This document shows positions 10,801 to 24,240 of a DNA stretch of 64,000 bases, one piece after another. The stretch lies in NCBI GenBank assembly GCA_019059635.1, contig JAGVRJ010000002.1, positions 3,100,001 to 3,164,000 on the forward strand, written 5' to 3'. Each line of letters starts with the position of its first letter. The stretch's first letter is position 1. The stretch comes from Proales similis (taxonomy: Eukaryota > Rotifera > Eurotatoria > Ploima > Proalidae). The translations under genes and the position numbers were made by a program. The notes beneath the pieces are model-generated. The model was not told where the DNA came from, ran no database searches, and saw nothing but the letters and a program-made list of their open reading frames with translations.

Positions 10801-13800
10801 CGGGCAAAAACAAAGTGAACGTCAGAGAGTCGCTGTTCGAAGTGCTCGATTTGACGCTTGAGTCGATCAAACGAGTGGCCAATCAAATAGACAACCAGAG
10901 CATAAGATTGCACGAGCTCGAGCAAATTGCGCAAGAAAAGTTCGAAGGAAATTATCGTCACCTGCTCGATGAGCTGAATTACATTTGTCTGTATATGGGA
11001 ATCGCAAGTTTGAGTGAAAGAGCCAAACAGCTCGAGCTATTCAAGGCCCTGCTCGAGTCCTATGATACGGCCGTGTTCATCAAACAAGTCAACTGCCGAC
11101 TCGGAGTGAGCAGCGAGTTTGCCGAGCTCGATCAAGTGCTCGCAATCAAGACAGATGAGTACAAAGAGTGGACGTTGGCCAAAATTGACCAAAAATTTGC
11201 TCGTACAATTCAGAGTCTAGTCTCTGTGGGCGGCACAGAGAAACTGGCGTGTTTGGACGCATTCTGCAACTCGCAGTCTCTCATTAAATGGCTGCGCTCA
11301 AACACAAAAAACCTGAGCGAACTTAAAGTTCTGGTCAGTTTGATATCGAGCAGCACATTAAAGTCATTCCAGCGTAACATACTCGCCACATCGTTGAAAG
11401 AGGCGGGCACGGCCTATTCAGCGCTGATCTTTGACTATCACGCGCAAGATGGCTATTTCGAGTTCATCAGCAAATGCGAGCAAGTGTTCATGCATTTGGA
11501 CAAAGACCGTTCGATAGCAGCCAAATTGTTGGCTATAAGTGACAAGGCCGACGAGCTGGATGAAATAAAAAAGGCGCAGGGCCAAGTAGAATTGGACTCG
11601 GTCGAGCAAGCTCGAGCTATTCTCAACGGCGGCCTATTCAAACTGGAGCCGTGCACCGATTCGCAGTGGTTCGAGTTCAAGCCAATGATCAGTGTGAATC
11701 AGATTCTAAAGATGCAAAACGCCAATGGCCGTGTCTACGAGTTTGACGAGCTCAGCGAACTGCACAATGTCACGATGCTCATTTCGCCTCGAGCTGCTTC
11801 GGTCCAGGATGAATATGACGATCAGCCGCTCATCATTAACAAGTTTCTGCAGCTCTACTCAAAACTTTTCGCGTTTTGCCAGCTTTACGTAGCGCTGGTC
11901 CATGACGCTTGTCCGTTTTTCTATGACCTCGGACTTGAGCTGAATGTACTCGACTCGAGCGAGTCGAACAACAGCAGTCGCTTGTCTGTTAACTTGGCGG
12001 CTAATATCGACATTCTGGCCGGCTCTGATGCTTTCAGTGATTTTGAGCTCATTTGCTCTTTCATGCAAAGGGCAAAGAGCCAGTGGCGAGCGTATCTGAC
12101 CAGCTTACGTCGTCAACATTCCACTCTAAATCTGGTTGACGCCAATCAGCTGAGCTTCTTGTCCAAAGCACTGGCCCATCCTGTTAAAGCCAGCAGTTTG
12201 AGATTCGAAGCAGTCGCCAACATAGTGGGTGCAGTGTCCTCATCACTCACACCGGTTGTGCTTCACCGTCACCTCGCTCAGATTGATCACGTGAAAGAAT
12301 CAGAAAAATCCGAACGAGTATCAAAATGTCTCAGCGATGCGATCGAGATGGCATGGACGCAATTCTGTCAAGGCAGCGGCCTAAAAGATCGAATAAGCTT
12401 TTCGCAAATCGGCTCTCTAATGGACTCGTTAGAGCTGTCCGAACGACAAGCTCAAAGGTCAGACACAGTCGAACGTCGGCCTCCAGGCTATTTGGTACAC
12501 AGAGGAACGCCCAATCTGATTGTTTGTGAGAAGAGTGAGCAGTTCTCGACGGCACTTTCGATTTACGCCGAGAGAATCACTGAGTCGCTGCCTGGCAATG
12601 ATGAGATCTTGGTCTGCAGTGAAAGCACGAATATCGACGAGCTGGAGATCTTTCTGCGTCTGGCGCTCTCCTCAAACGGAAGTCGAATTTACACTTTGAT
12701 CGGCACCGATCGACTCCGCTACGAAGTAGCTCAGGCGGCCAAAGAGTTCTATTCGAGCTTTGACTCAAAGACGAGCAATTTTCTGCTGGTGTTGGTAGCT
12801 AGAGATCAGAGCTCCCTGCTGGCTTCCATGTTTTCAAAGAACATTGTCAAGCCGATCTGCCTGCCATTTTCTGAACTACTCGAATACACAGTGAACAAGC
12901 TAGCCGGCAAGAATTTGGACATAAGTCGCTTCAATCCGTGCCTTTACGATCCGGATCGATCAACGGTCAGATTGTTGACGAGCGAACGTTCTGGCAACGG
13001 CAAGTCCGAGTTCGTGAGGCAAATGCTTTTCCTGATGGCTAAGAACCATGGCGCCGAGAACATGAATTATGTGGTGCTGCGGATCACAGAGCGTCACATC
13101 AACATTGACTCTCAAATTGAAAAGCTTTTCAAGCTTAAAGCCGAGCTCGAAAGTAACCAGAGACATTCCTGTCCGACGGTCTATCACATCGACATCGCCT
13201 ACGAAGTAGAGTCGAACGTGGACGAGTTCTTGCTCAAGCTTGCAGTCACGAACTATCTCAAGCATTCGAACGGTCTTGTGTGGCGTCGCGACCAGCACAA
13301 CGACTACTACTTGATCGAATTGACACCGATGTTCCGCAAGCGAAACAGCCAGAAAATCTGCCTCCATTCGATGCTGAATGCGCTTCCGGCCTGCGAGTTT
13401 AAAAGTCCACAAGCTTATTTGTACGCGTTGAAAAACGCCGAGGTGCCCAATCGCTTTGACTGCTTGTTCAAGCATTTCTTCCAAAAGATCGAATACCAGA
13501 GAGTGGCCTACTACCTGCAGTTGGTGAAAGAAGCGCGTGCTTCTTGTGCCATGGTTCAGGACAACGTGGCAGTTCAATACCGAATCGAAATGGACCCCAT
13601 CTTTCGACGCTTTTATCCGATCTACGACGCAGCCGCATTTAAGTTTGACGAGTGCCAAGTGCTCGACACCCTGATGGAGTTGTCCGGTCTATCGAACCCG
13701 AGCTGGCGTGATTTGACCAATTATGTCGGATTTTTGAACTCGCAACTGGAAAAAGTCGACAGCTCAATGATGCTGAATCAAATCGACGAGTTAAAGGATT

Positions 13801-16800
13801 TCAAGGCGATCTGCGTCCAAATGATCGTGTTGATGGCGAACGATTTCGGCTTGGGAAGCTTAAAGACAAGTAGCGACGAGCAGTCGAACGAGCTGAGCTT
13901 CCAGCGATTCGAAATCGAAGAGAGCAGACGATGGGAGACGCTCACTCATCCGTATGTTCTGATGAATGCGGACGGACACACAATTTCATTCATCGGCGTT
14001 TACATCGACCGCCGCTCAAAGTCGTTGATGGATCCGAGCACAGACAAGCCCCTGTCCAATCGCCTGTCCAACATTCCGGTGCTGAACGGAAAGATTCTCA
14101 TCGAACTGCTCAAGCAGAATGTGAAGATATTCGACAACTTTAACGCAAACGTGCGAGAGAAGAAGATTCAAGTGTTGTGCACAATAATGGGCCTGGACGC
14201 GGCGCGTCATCTCAGGAACGATCCGGACAAGAGCTACGAGCTGACGTTGGACAATTGTCTGAAAGTGATGGCCATCTATCTTCGATTCATTTGCGACATT
14301 CCTGTTCTGATCATGGGCGAGACTGGCTGTGGCAAGACCCGGCTAGTTCGCTTCTTCGCCGACTTGCACCGATGCGACGGCGAGTCGATTTTGGTTCATG
14401 TGAAATTGCATGGCGGCGTTGCTCGGCAAACGATAGTCGATGAGCTGGCCAGAGCGGAGAAAATCGCAGCCAGAAATCTGAACAGGATCAAACGAAATGA
14501 AAACGAGAAGCCGATCACTGCGATTCTATTCTTCGACGAAGCCAACACAACCGAACATGTTGGCCTCATCAAAGAGATTATGTGCGATGGTACAGTCGAC
14601 GGTCGAACGATCAGAACTGACTTGGGCCTGAAGATAATCGCCGCAGTCAATCCCTACCGCAAGCATTCAGAGCAAATGATCGAAAAGCTCGAGAGTGCCG
14701 GGCTCGGGTTCTTTTTGACTTCGAACGAAAGCAATGAGCGGCTGGGCAATGTGCCCATGAGACACCTGGTCTACAGAGTGCAGCCCCTACCGGCCAGTCT
14801 CATACCTTTGGTCTGGGACTTTGGTCGCCTATCGACTCAAGTCGAATCGATTTACATTCGCGACATGCTGCTCAGGGCGGTCAAAGAGGGCAAGTTTGAA
14901 CCGATGCTCAAGTCAAGCGTGAGTTCGGACGCCAACGTGGAGATCAGCTTGATTAGTAAGCTTCTGTCCAAAGTGCAAGAGTTTATGCGCGAGCAGACCG
15001 ACGAGTGCGGGTTTGTAAGTCTTCGCAACATTGAACGAGTAATCCAAGTGACCTCGTGGTTCATATCCAAACACGAGCTCATATTTCCACGAATGGACTC
15101 GCTCGGCGCTGTCACTTCGGCGAGGACACCAGTTCGACGAGCGCTGGCTCTTGCCCTCTGCGTCTGCTATCATGCAAGTTTTAGCCAAAAATCGAAGCGG
15201 CAAAGCTTAAGAGAGACAATACTGGCCGAAATGGGCGAGAGTGCGGGCGACGACTGGATTCTCGACGATCTGCTCAGATGCCAAAAAGTGTTCTTGGACG
15301 AGATAATCATGGACAAGCCAGACATTGCCGCCAATCGAGCTCTGCTGGAAAACGTGTTTATGATGATCATCTGCATTGAGCTTCGCATTCCTTTGTTCAT
15401 TGTGGGCAAACCTGGCAGTTCAAAGTCATTGGCCAAGACGATTGTCGACAGAGCGATGGTCGGATCCAACAGCCGTTCGACTCTCTTCCACAGCCTGAAA
15501 GAGTCCTATTTTGTGAGCTTGCAGTGCTCTCCGCTCACGAGCTCAGAGATGATTTTGAAAGCGTTCGAAGAAGCGTATCGCTTTCAAGAGAACGTGGACG
15601 CTGACAAGTCGGTGGCAGTTCTGAACCTGGACGAGATCGGCCTGGCAGAAGGGTCCGAGTCGATGCCTCTCAAGGTGATGCATCCACTTTTGGAGGGCGA
15701 CTCGAATAAGCCAAGAGTTGCTGTAATTGGCATCAGCAACTGGGCTATCGATCCGGCCAAAATGAACCGAGGCATATTTGTGTCGCGCGGAGAGCCAGAC
15801 ATTGACGAGCTGATTTCGACCGCACACGGCATTTGCCGAAGCTGGCCCCAGATTCTTCAGCGGCTCAGTCCCCTTTTAAAGGGCATCTCTGAGGCCTATT
15901 TGCATATTTGCGAACAAGCACGCCAGTTTAAACGCGAGTTCTTCGGCCTGCGTGACTTTTACTCGCTGATCAAAATGATCTGCTGGCACTCAATTGAGCA
16001 CAATTTCCGGCTCAGCTGGCCAATGCTAGAGCATGCAATCAAACGAAACTTTGGAGGTTTGGAACTCGATCCGGTCGAGCCGTTCAAGTCAAGAGTCGAC
16101 TGCAGTCTTCTTGATGAGCATCTGTTCGGAATAGACTCGACTGCGATCGGAGTGTTGGAGTCGGCCCTGCGACGCGATTCGCACGAGTTCAGTACAAATC
16201 GGTACCTGCTGTTTATCAGTGAGAACAGCAATGTATTGGACTTGGTCCAGAATCACTTGACTCGGCGACTGGCCTTGCCAGTCACGCAGCTGCAGGTCAT
16301 ATTCGGCTCTAGTTTCAAACTTGACCAGCAGTACGCTGAAATATGCCGCAGCATCAGTGCCATAAAGCACAGCATGCAAATGGGCCATACTGTGGTGCTG
16401 GTCAACACTTACAATTTGTACGAAAGCTTGTACGACGCTCTAAATCAGTACTACAACGATTTGGCTGGCCAGAAGTTTGTCGATCTGGCTCTGGGCACGC
16501 ATCGTGTCATTTGCTCAGTGCATCCCGAATTCCGCCTCATTGTGATAGCCGACAAAAACGCCGTCTACAATCACAGACGCTTTCCGATTCCGCTGATAAA
16601 TCGACTCGAAAAGCATTTCATCAATTCGAGCACTTTGCTCAATGAGCGCCAGCAGCAGTTGGCCGCTCAAGTGCAAGCCGAGTTCTTGGCCCTTTTCAAC
16701 TCCGAGTGGAAGGCTGCGGCCGGGTCGATTGTCGGACTCCATTCTGACGCAGTTGCGACCATATTGCTCGCCTTGTCGCAAACTGAGCTGCAGCTAATCG

Positions 16801-19800
16801 AACAACCGAATGAATCAGGTGCGGTCGAAATGGACTTGCTGATCAGAACCAAGAGAGCGCTTCTACAGTGTGCGCGGCCAGAGGCTGTTCTCAAGCTTTA
16901 TGCCTCCAAGACAAAAAACCTGAGCGAATCGGTCAAAAACGAGATTTGGCACGAGTACTTTGACAACCAACGGCATTTCTCATTAGGCGCTTTAGTTCAA
17001 GGCCACATTCAGCATAGCCCGTCGCGTAGACTGCTCCAGATAACAACTCATTCGAGTCGATCGGTTCTCAATGCTCCGGCTAATCTTGTCGACGGCTACC
17101 GAACGGAGGCGTATTTCATAAACGCATTCGACTCTAAAAATCAGCTCGAGCATCGCCTCAAGACATTTTTCCAGGCCGAAGACGAGAGAAAGAACAAGAT
17201 CTTGATTCTTCAATTCGATTTGGACGAGAAAAATGAAGATCAGCTGGCTCTGGGGCGTCATTTGATTGCCAAGCACTCGTTGGCGAGTTCATGGTCGCTC
17301 GATGAGCAACGCCTTCTTTTTGTTGTTCTTCTCATTCGTCTTTCAAATCAGCAGTCGCGATCTTTTGTCGGATTTCAATACCCCACTTGGGACTGCTACC
17401 ATTTGGATGATATCGAACGCGACAGCCTCGACTACTTGCCGCCAATCAATCAACTAAAAGGCCAGTCGGTGCTTCAAATTCTGCAAAACTGCACTCTAGC
17501 TCAGGCCAGAAACTTTCTCATTTGCCTGGCGCACAAGTCCTGCTCGATGATAGCGGACACGAATCTAGAGCGAACAATCGATCGAGTGTCTGTCTTTACA
17601 CGCCTTTGCGAGCGTGACGAACGATTCGTTGGAAAATTGTTTGCTCAGCTGCTGTCACTTGTCGGACAAAAAGAAGAGTACATGCCCCGTACGAGCGTGA
17701 CCAACTGGTTTCTGAAATTGGCCGACTCTGGCTCAACTGGCACTCTTCAGCAAAAGGTGCAAGACTACATTGAACAAGTGTGCGCCTCTCTGCTCGCCTT
17801 TGTACTGTCCGTGGTCGATAGCCACTTGAACTTGGATGTTTACTCAAGTGTGCCAACTCTGAGCTGGAAAAACGAGCTCTGGCTGCATTTGCTCGACCTG
17901 AATGTTTGCAAGTTGAACTACGAGCGCATGAGAGATCCGACAGAGGCAAAAGAGCTAAATCAGTTCAACTGCCAGTCAGATTGGACTAACGCTCAGTCGA
18001 TCCACAACCGGACCAAAGGTGTCAGAGTGCAAGCAAAGCTTCCATTCCATTGGATTATTGTCGAGCATTTTGACAACATAAGTCGCGACTTTGAGGCGGC
18101 CAATGCGAACATCGAATCAGAACAGCTCATAGCAGCAGTCGATGAACTGATCGAGAAAAGCACGTTGCACTCTGCGATAAAGAGCCACATTCAACTCAGC
18201 TCGGATGAGTTTTTGGTCACATTTTTGCACGATCTTGTTCTACTCACCTATCGCCCATCGAGTGAAATTGAGCTCAATCTTATCTCGAAGATTTTTTTCA
18301 GACACCTGAATAGCGCTGTTCCAAGCATGGCCCTTGTCCTGCACCTCAACCAGAAGCTAGAGCATCGAGTTGGCCTGCTTCTCAAATTGTTTAAATTTCA
18401 TCCGAAAGTATCAATCGAGCTGAGCTATCAACTAGAATCGGTCGATGCAAGCGATTTGCAATTGGAGGCAGCAAGAATAGCGCTGCGCTTATCTCGTGCC
18501 GAGTTCTTTAATCAATTTGTTCAGAATCAATTTGAGGCAGTGCATGGCGCTCAAAGTCTTCTCCGTCAAGTGAAGCATCTTAGAGAATCGACAGGAGCGT
18601 CCGCCAGTTCGAAAGTGTCCATTAACCAAGAATACGAAGCTTTCAAATTACAACAGCTGGTCGTGCAAGCCCTTGACTGGCTCGATCTAGATGCAGCGGA
18701 TCCTTTGCGAAGAGATGCGTGCAAGAACTTGCTGTTTGAAATAGTCAACTTGGACCTGCGGCAATCACTTGATGAAAATGTTGACTTTTCAACTGAGCAG
18801 AGCGTTCTCGCACTCAGCCGATTTGTGCAAGCTTTCTCCTCCCGCTGCATTCGAAGTCAACTGATTGACGCTGCCGCCTTGAACGAAATCGTTAGCGAAT
18901 TCTACTCAAGAGCGGTTGAGCTTTTGGTATTCGACGAGCACAAGAGCCTCGATAAGAATGTCCTTCGCATTCTGGTCGGTCAGGCTGCTACGGGCAGAGT
19001 TTGCGACCAATTGAATTTGCTGAAGAAGCACCGGATGAACCTGTTTCAGACAATGTTCAAGCACGAGTTGACTGGTTCGCTGTCGCTATTGACCGAATGG
19101 TTCCAGAGCGTGGCCAACTCACTTGAGACCGCACAAGATGTGGCGCTGTTTATTCAAGAGGCCGAATTAGAGCGACAGATAATCGACGCTCAAAACTTGA
19201 CCCTTGTCGAACAATGCCACATGGCCGAGTCAGATTGCGACCAGCTCCTCTCGCAACGGCTCTTGGTGCAGCGCGTGTTCAACGACAAACGAGCTTTCAT
19301 GAAGTCGTTCGATCCGCAGCTTCTCTTGATTCTGGTCAAACTGAAGCTGGTGATTGCCACGTTTGTGAACATTTGCCACAGTGAAGAACAAATGCGGTCG
19401 ATACCGGGCGATTGTCTCGCCAGTTTGAACGAAAAGTTGAAGCAGCTTCTTTGTGTCTCGGACATTGCGCTCAACTATGCAGTCAAGCAGCTCATTCGTC
19501 TTTACGGCTCTTCGTCGCTCAAGTTCGTGGAACTCAACGCAGACCTGAATTGGCTGACGCCCAAGCGAATAATTGGCGAGAGCGGAATGCCAAGCGATAA
19601 GTACATCATAATCGGCGATCAGTACATTCAAATAAAAAGGGCCATTGAGCGTTCGCTCAAAGAACAGGACGGAACGCAGTTGGAAAACTTGATCAAGTCC
19701 GATTCGGTCAATTCATTCCCGTTGGTTGCGATCGCATTCTATCAGAACATAACTCTGCTCTTCAAGAGTGTGGACAAGATACGTCAGAGCGCCTCGCTCA

Positions 19801-22800
19801 TATTCAAGCCGGTGGTGGATCGTTACTTTGACGATCATAAATCTGACTTGTATCGGCTGCTAGAGAACTCGTTCGGCGACCGCCTTGTAGCGAATGAGGC
19901 CAATTGGCCTTTCATCAACTTGAACTTGCTGTTGGTCCAGATTTACTTTTCCATTGTTTCCTCTCAGGCGAACGTTCTCTGGCCGTTCAGGAAAATATTC
20001 ACTCAGCCCGAGCTGCTGTCCACAATCTACTTGCCCGGCATGGAGCAAGACGAGCTGTACGAGGCGAGAAGAGCTCTAAGTCAGACGGACAACTCGCAAA
20101 ACACAACCCTGTACCGGTGCCCGAACGGACACATCTACGCGATCGGCAACTGCGGTCGGCCGTGGGAAACGCACAGATGCAACGAGTGCGGCGAGCTAAT
20201 AGGCGGCAGCCAGCACAATCTGGTGGCCAGAAACGAGCGCCTCAATCAGGCCATTCAAGACATGAGCCTCAGAGGCTACATTCTGAACGAGGCGAGTCGC
20301 GCTTCCATGCCCAACGGCGGCCTTCGAACCCTCAATTTACCTGCGCTGCTTCTCTTACGATTTTTAATCAACGCGTGTATGTATTTGAAGAGCAGCCTAG
20401 ACGAGTCGAGCCACGAGGTGCTGCTTAACGCGATGGCATACAAACCATCAAATCTGCCCGAGTTCTTCTGGTCCCAACTGCAACATGGTTTGAGCGCGAT
20501 CGGCAAGTCGTTGAATATGAACATCGACGAGACAATTATTCTTCTGCATTTGCTCGCCAAGGACGCGATGAGTCTGAAAATAGCCAAATGTCCGACAGAG
20601 CTGTCGAGCAAAGAACAGAGACAAGCGTGGGAGGAGGCGTTCGACAATTGTTATTTGCGGCCACTCTTGTCGGTAAGACTCTCTTTTCAAAAGCCTCTCA
20701 TTCGCTGAGCTTTAAAACTCCGATTTAGAGTCCGTCGCAGCCGGTTCTAGCCACGCTGAGTCAAATAGAAGAATTCCACCAGAAAGATAACAGCGAAAAC
20801 AATTCGCAAGTTTACTTCATGGCTTACGAGTTGTTCAACGAAGATGCCCAGCTTGCCAACCATTTGTACGCCAAAGAGCAATTCTGGAAGTTTCGTCCCG
20901 CCATCACGTTTGAGCTGATGAGCGCCGAGTTTAGTAGCCATCGCCATTCGTACAAAATTCTGTCTCGAATTTTACAAAACGTGAGTGAATTGAAGCTCAA
21001 ATGGCGGAGATGAAACTCAATTTCAACTTGTCTCTTTTCAGCTTTCCACACTCGAGCAAATGAAGCATTTGAGTGAATTGATTCGATTTCAGCGAATGCT
21101 CTTCAAGCTGCTGAACAATCGGCTTTTCCGGCAAACAGCTCGTACCGTGAGCATCGGGCAAATCGAGTCGATTGCCGAGCTGCCCAAGGGTTGGTGCTTG
21201 ATCCTAATCCGAATTCGCTCGCTGTCTCAATTTCAGTCAATCTAGATTGGAGCTTTGAGCGAATGGCCCGGGCCATCGAGCTTCTGCAAACATTCTGGAC
21301 TTTTCATAGGCATCTATTGGCCGATCAGTGTAAGCCAGTCGAGCGACAGTTCAATCAGTGCTTCTCTAAAAACGTTCCCAAAGTGAAACGGTTGAGCGCG
21401 CAATCGATTCAATTGAACGATGTGGTCAAGACAGTGAGTTTTGACCTGTCGACTAAAATCGCCTTTTTCCTGGCTGCTCCTCAAGGCCAAGGCGTGTACG
21501 CTTACCTGCTCTTTCAGTATTTGGTCGGCGTTCACAATGAACTGGCCGAGCAGCAATCGCCTCACTCCAAGTGAGTTGATTTCTTTAATTTACAATCATG
21601 GACTGATTGTGAACGAAAATTGGAATCTCCAGGCTCAGCCCAACTCAGGTCGACACAGAGCTGCTCGAGAACGAATCTAATTTGATCTCAATCAACCAAA
21701 CCGAGCTACTCCGAGCAGCCCAAATGCACATGAGCTTTAAGCCAAAAGATCTTAGACCCAAGTTCGACTGGGCCAATCTGGAGCAGCATTTGGCTAAACG
21801 ATTCATCTTTTCGAAGCCGTTGATCAACATTAAAGTAAAATCAACTTGGCCACGCCGATCAATTCGAGTCCATATTATAGCGGTGATTTCATTTCAGACT
21901 TGGCCAACGCTCGAGTTTGCGGACGAATTGTTCGAGCTGGCTGCCCTCGATAGATTAGAGCAAGCCGTTTCACAAGTAAGTGCTCCATGCATCCATCGGC
22001 GCAGCGGAAAAATGCTACAAAGCGAATTGAACTTGTTCTTAGCAACCTCTTGAGCGAGCGGCCCAATCTAAATTGTTCAAGTCTTATGCACAAGTCGAGG
22101 AACTGGGACGAATGCTTAGCATGTTGAAGTTGAGCATTGGCTACGCAGCCAACACCTGTCCGGATGCCGACGTCAGTCTCACTGATTTCTTGGCTCGAAT
22201 CTGTCTGAATCATAGTGTAACGTTCATTCCGGTAAGCCGCTGACCGTGCGATTCTTGGAACCCGTTTCAGCCAATCTCATCCTACAAAGGCCGAGTTTAA
22301 GCTGAAGCATTTGAAGAGCGTGTGGCTCACTCTGTCTGTGAAACGGGCGCTTCTTCTCACCAAAACGGAACAGGTAGGGGCTGCTCAGAAAGGTGAATGT
22401 GATGAATTGGACTAATTCGGTTTAAAACAGGACCCGTTTGCCAATCTGAGCTCACATTTCCGAATTTCGACTCAAATTGAATGGAGTCAAGATGAGCCTG
22501 TCACAGTGGCTCTGCTCTTTGTTTTGTTTCAACTAATCGAACTGCGGCTCGGCTCACTGAACGAAAGTGACGCCCAGCAAATGAGCGCTTACAGGTAGAA
22601 TGGAATCTGCCAATTTTCTGTCTCAGCCGACTTAATCCGTTTTTATCTGCCTTTGATTCTGTTCCCTTAGTCTAAAGGACACAATCGCAATGGTCGAAGA
22701 CTGGTCCTTTCAGGTGCCGATAGAACTCGAACTACTTCCGCAGGCAGTCGATCCTTCGCTTAAACTTGGACATTTATTTTGCTTATGGAGCCAGCTTGTC

Positions 22801-22857
22801 GGCTGCGTCAGCTTAGATTTAGCCTTAGACCTTATTTATTCAAATATCAACCATTAG
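7819..22857 (+). CDS. RNF213: RNF213/mysterin homologue, giant AAA+ E3-type protein without a RING finger
   Basis: Fourteen exons: 7819-7892, 7949-8110, 8168-8585, 8680-9047, 9098-20672, 20729-20980, 21042-21189, 21237-21570, 21633-21834, 21898-21975, 22043-22231, 22290-22373, 22431-22594 and 22671-22857. They sum to 14,235 nt, an exact multiple of three (4,744 aa; human about 5,200). Exon 5 alone is 11,575 nt. P-loops: RSGNGKS (about residue 1638), GETGCGKT (about 2080) followed by Walker B FFDEANTTEHVG, and GKPGSSKS (about 2442) followed by LNLDEIGLAEGSESM; these match the RNF213 AAA units. Near residue 4013 lies the RZ finger, with Cys/His ligands in CPNGH...NCGRP...CNECG. RNF213 is a cytosolic ATPase/ubiquitin ligase active in lipid-droplet biology and in coating intracellular bacteria. 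Where human RNF213 has its RING, no clustered Cys/His is visible. Least certain are the start and the 8585/8680 intron. AATAAA follows at 22886. Confidence 0.93.
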
Positions 22858-22885
22858 TTCGTCGCCAGCCGTTCTTTGACTCAAG

Positions 22886-22891
22886 AATAAA
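22886..22891 (+). terminator. AATAAA polyadenylation signal, RNF213
   Basis: Canonical AATAAA 29 bp after the predicted RNF213 stop, which supports that stop as the real end of the gene. Confidence 0.7.
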
Positions 22892-23127
22892 AACAGTCTT
22901 GCAAACAAGCTCATTTATTTGAACCCTTACGGTTCGGCGTATGTGATTTCGGGTCGGAGAGCGTTTCTTACTCACAGACTTGTCACTCAAGTTAAAAAAA
23001 AAGAGAGAATTTTTAAGAAGAATGATCTAAGGCAAGGCAAACGTACAAAGTCAGTGATTGCTTGAGATCTTACGCAATTAATCTAAGCGGTTTAGAAGAT
23101 GAGGCGCCCAGTAGGCGACCGGCAAAG

Positions 23128-23553
23128 ATGTCGTGTGCCCGATTACATAAGCGCAGCGATTCTAGTAGGCCGCTCCCTGTGCCCTGCAAGGCGGGCTACA
23201 TCTGTTCTAGCTCGATGCATTCATTAGACTCCGAAAAAGGGGCGTTCAATGTGTTGCTCGAGAACCGGTTCGTCGACTCAACTCAAAGCAGAGTTTGTTT
23301 GAAAAAGTCATTTAAACGACAGATACAACGCAAGCTGAGTAATGAGGAGTATAAAAGGCGGCAGACTAGCGACGGTGCCGCCGTCGCTTCATTTTCATCT
23401 CGCTCGTCATCATCATCATCATCATCAATCAAGCTCTTCTTTATGCTGCGCCATTCTCTCTTTCAGTTAATAATTCGCTCTTCTAAACAAATACATGGGA
23501 GCCGTTCGTGCCTGTCTGCCTCTTTTTATTTTCTATTTTACTTTTTGCTCTAA
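23128..23553 (+). CDS. doubtful open frame of about 141 codons
   Basis: An uninterrupted frame starts at ATG 23128. The first 85 residues are compositionally protein-like (KKSFKRQIQRKLSNEEYKRR, several Cys and Arg). The end degenerates into a Ser run and Phe/Leu-rich translation of T-rich DNA. No family is recognised. A TATA-like motif lies inside it, so it more likely overlaps the promoter and leader of the next gene than encodes a protein. Confidence 0.15.
   Translation: MSCARLHKRSDSSRPLPVPCKAGYICSSSMHSLDSEKGAFNVLLENRFVDSTQSRVCLKKSFKRQIQRKLSNEEYKRRQTSDGAAVASFSSRSSSSSSSSIKLFFMLRHSLFQLIIRSSKQIHGSRSCLSASFYFLFYFLL
23350..23358 (+). promoter_or_regulatory. TATA box candidate upstream of the EF-hand genes
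   Basis: The motif TATAAAAGG is a textbook TATA box. A start about 30 bp downstream would give a leader that, after removal of an intron ending at about 24224, reaches the ATG at 24241. The link to that gene is inferred from order and strand only. Confidence 0.4.
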
Positions 23554-24240
23554 TTTGCATTTTGCTACTCGTTTGCTAGCCGCCAATGTTCTCGGCTCTT
23601 CAAGGCCGCTAATCCGATTTCATTCGAATTCCTCGCCTTTTTCTTTTTTACTGGCGTGATGATTGCGTGAATCATGCGGCTTTTCGTTTTTGAATAAATT
23701 TTTCTGATTTTGCCTGGGCGTCACTCGCATTTTGATTGTGGCTGCAACAAAGAGTGGCAGCTCGTTCGTGATTCAAACAAATGACTTTTATGTTCCACTT
23801 GCTTAGAGGCGATCGGTTGAATGATGATCGGCATTAGAGGCTTTATTTCCCGCTTCATTCTCGTCCTCTCCCTTTGCTTCTCTCTCTCTCTTTTGATTTT
23901 TGCTTCTCTAGCTGCGGCCGTCTGAGAGTTAAAGCGCTACAGCGTCCGTGTGTAGCACAATTCTCAGCTGACGTCGCCATCATCGGCTACATTCATTTCA
24001 TAATATCGGCGTCAGACTTGAACTCGTTTCACGCGCGCGCGTTTGTTGAGTCTTCTTAAATTTCAATTGATTTCATTTGTTGGCAAACATGGCAGTCCAA
24101 TTACCATTTATTGATCGCTTCCATTTATAAGGAACATAATATTTCAAAGACGGTTGCCTACGTCCATTGCCAGCTTAAAGCTCGATATATAACTTGACGC
24201 CTTTCTCACTTGATTACTGTTTAGACAGAAATTGCAAGAA

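Larger units (their letters stand above)
22892..24240 (+). other. intergenic and probable 5' leader of the first EF-hand gene
   Basis: This 1.35 kb lies between the RNF213 poly(A) signal and the first EF-hand start. It contains a TATA-like box (23350-23358), a serine-coding TCA/TCG run near 23400-23430, pyrimidine-rich DNA, and an acceptor-like tttag at about 24220-24224, 16 bp before the EF-hand ATG, which suggests a 5' UTR intron. An open frame from ATG 23128 to 23553 is listed separately as doubtful. Confidence 0.45.

Noticed and set aside
12960-13658. Long minus-strand open frame (232 codons) inside RNF213
   Set aside because: It lies antisense to the P-loop region of a conserved coding exon and has no domain. 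It is a codon-bias shadow.
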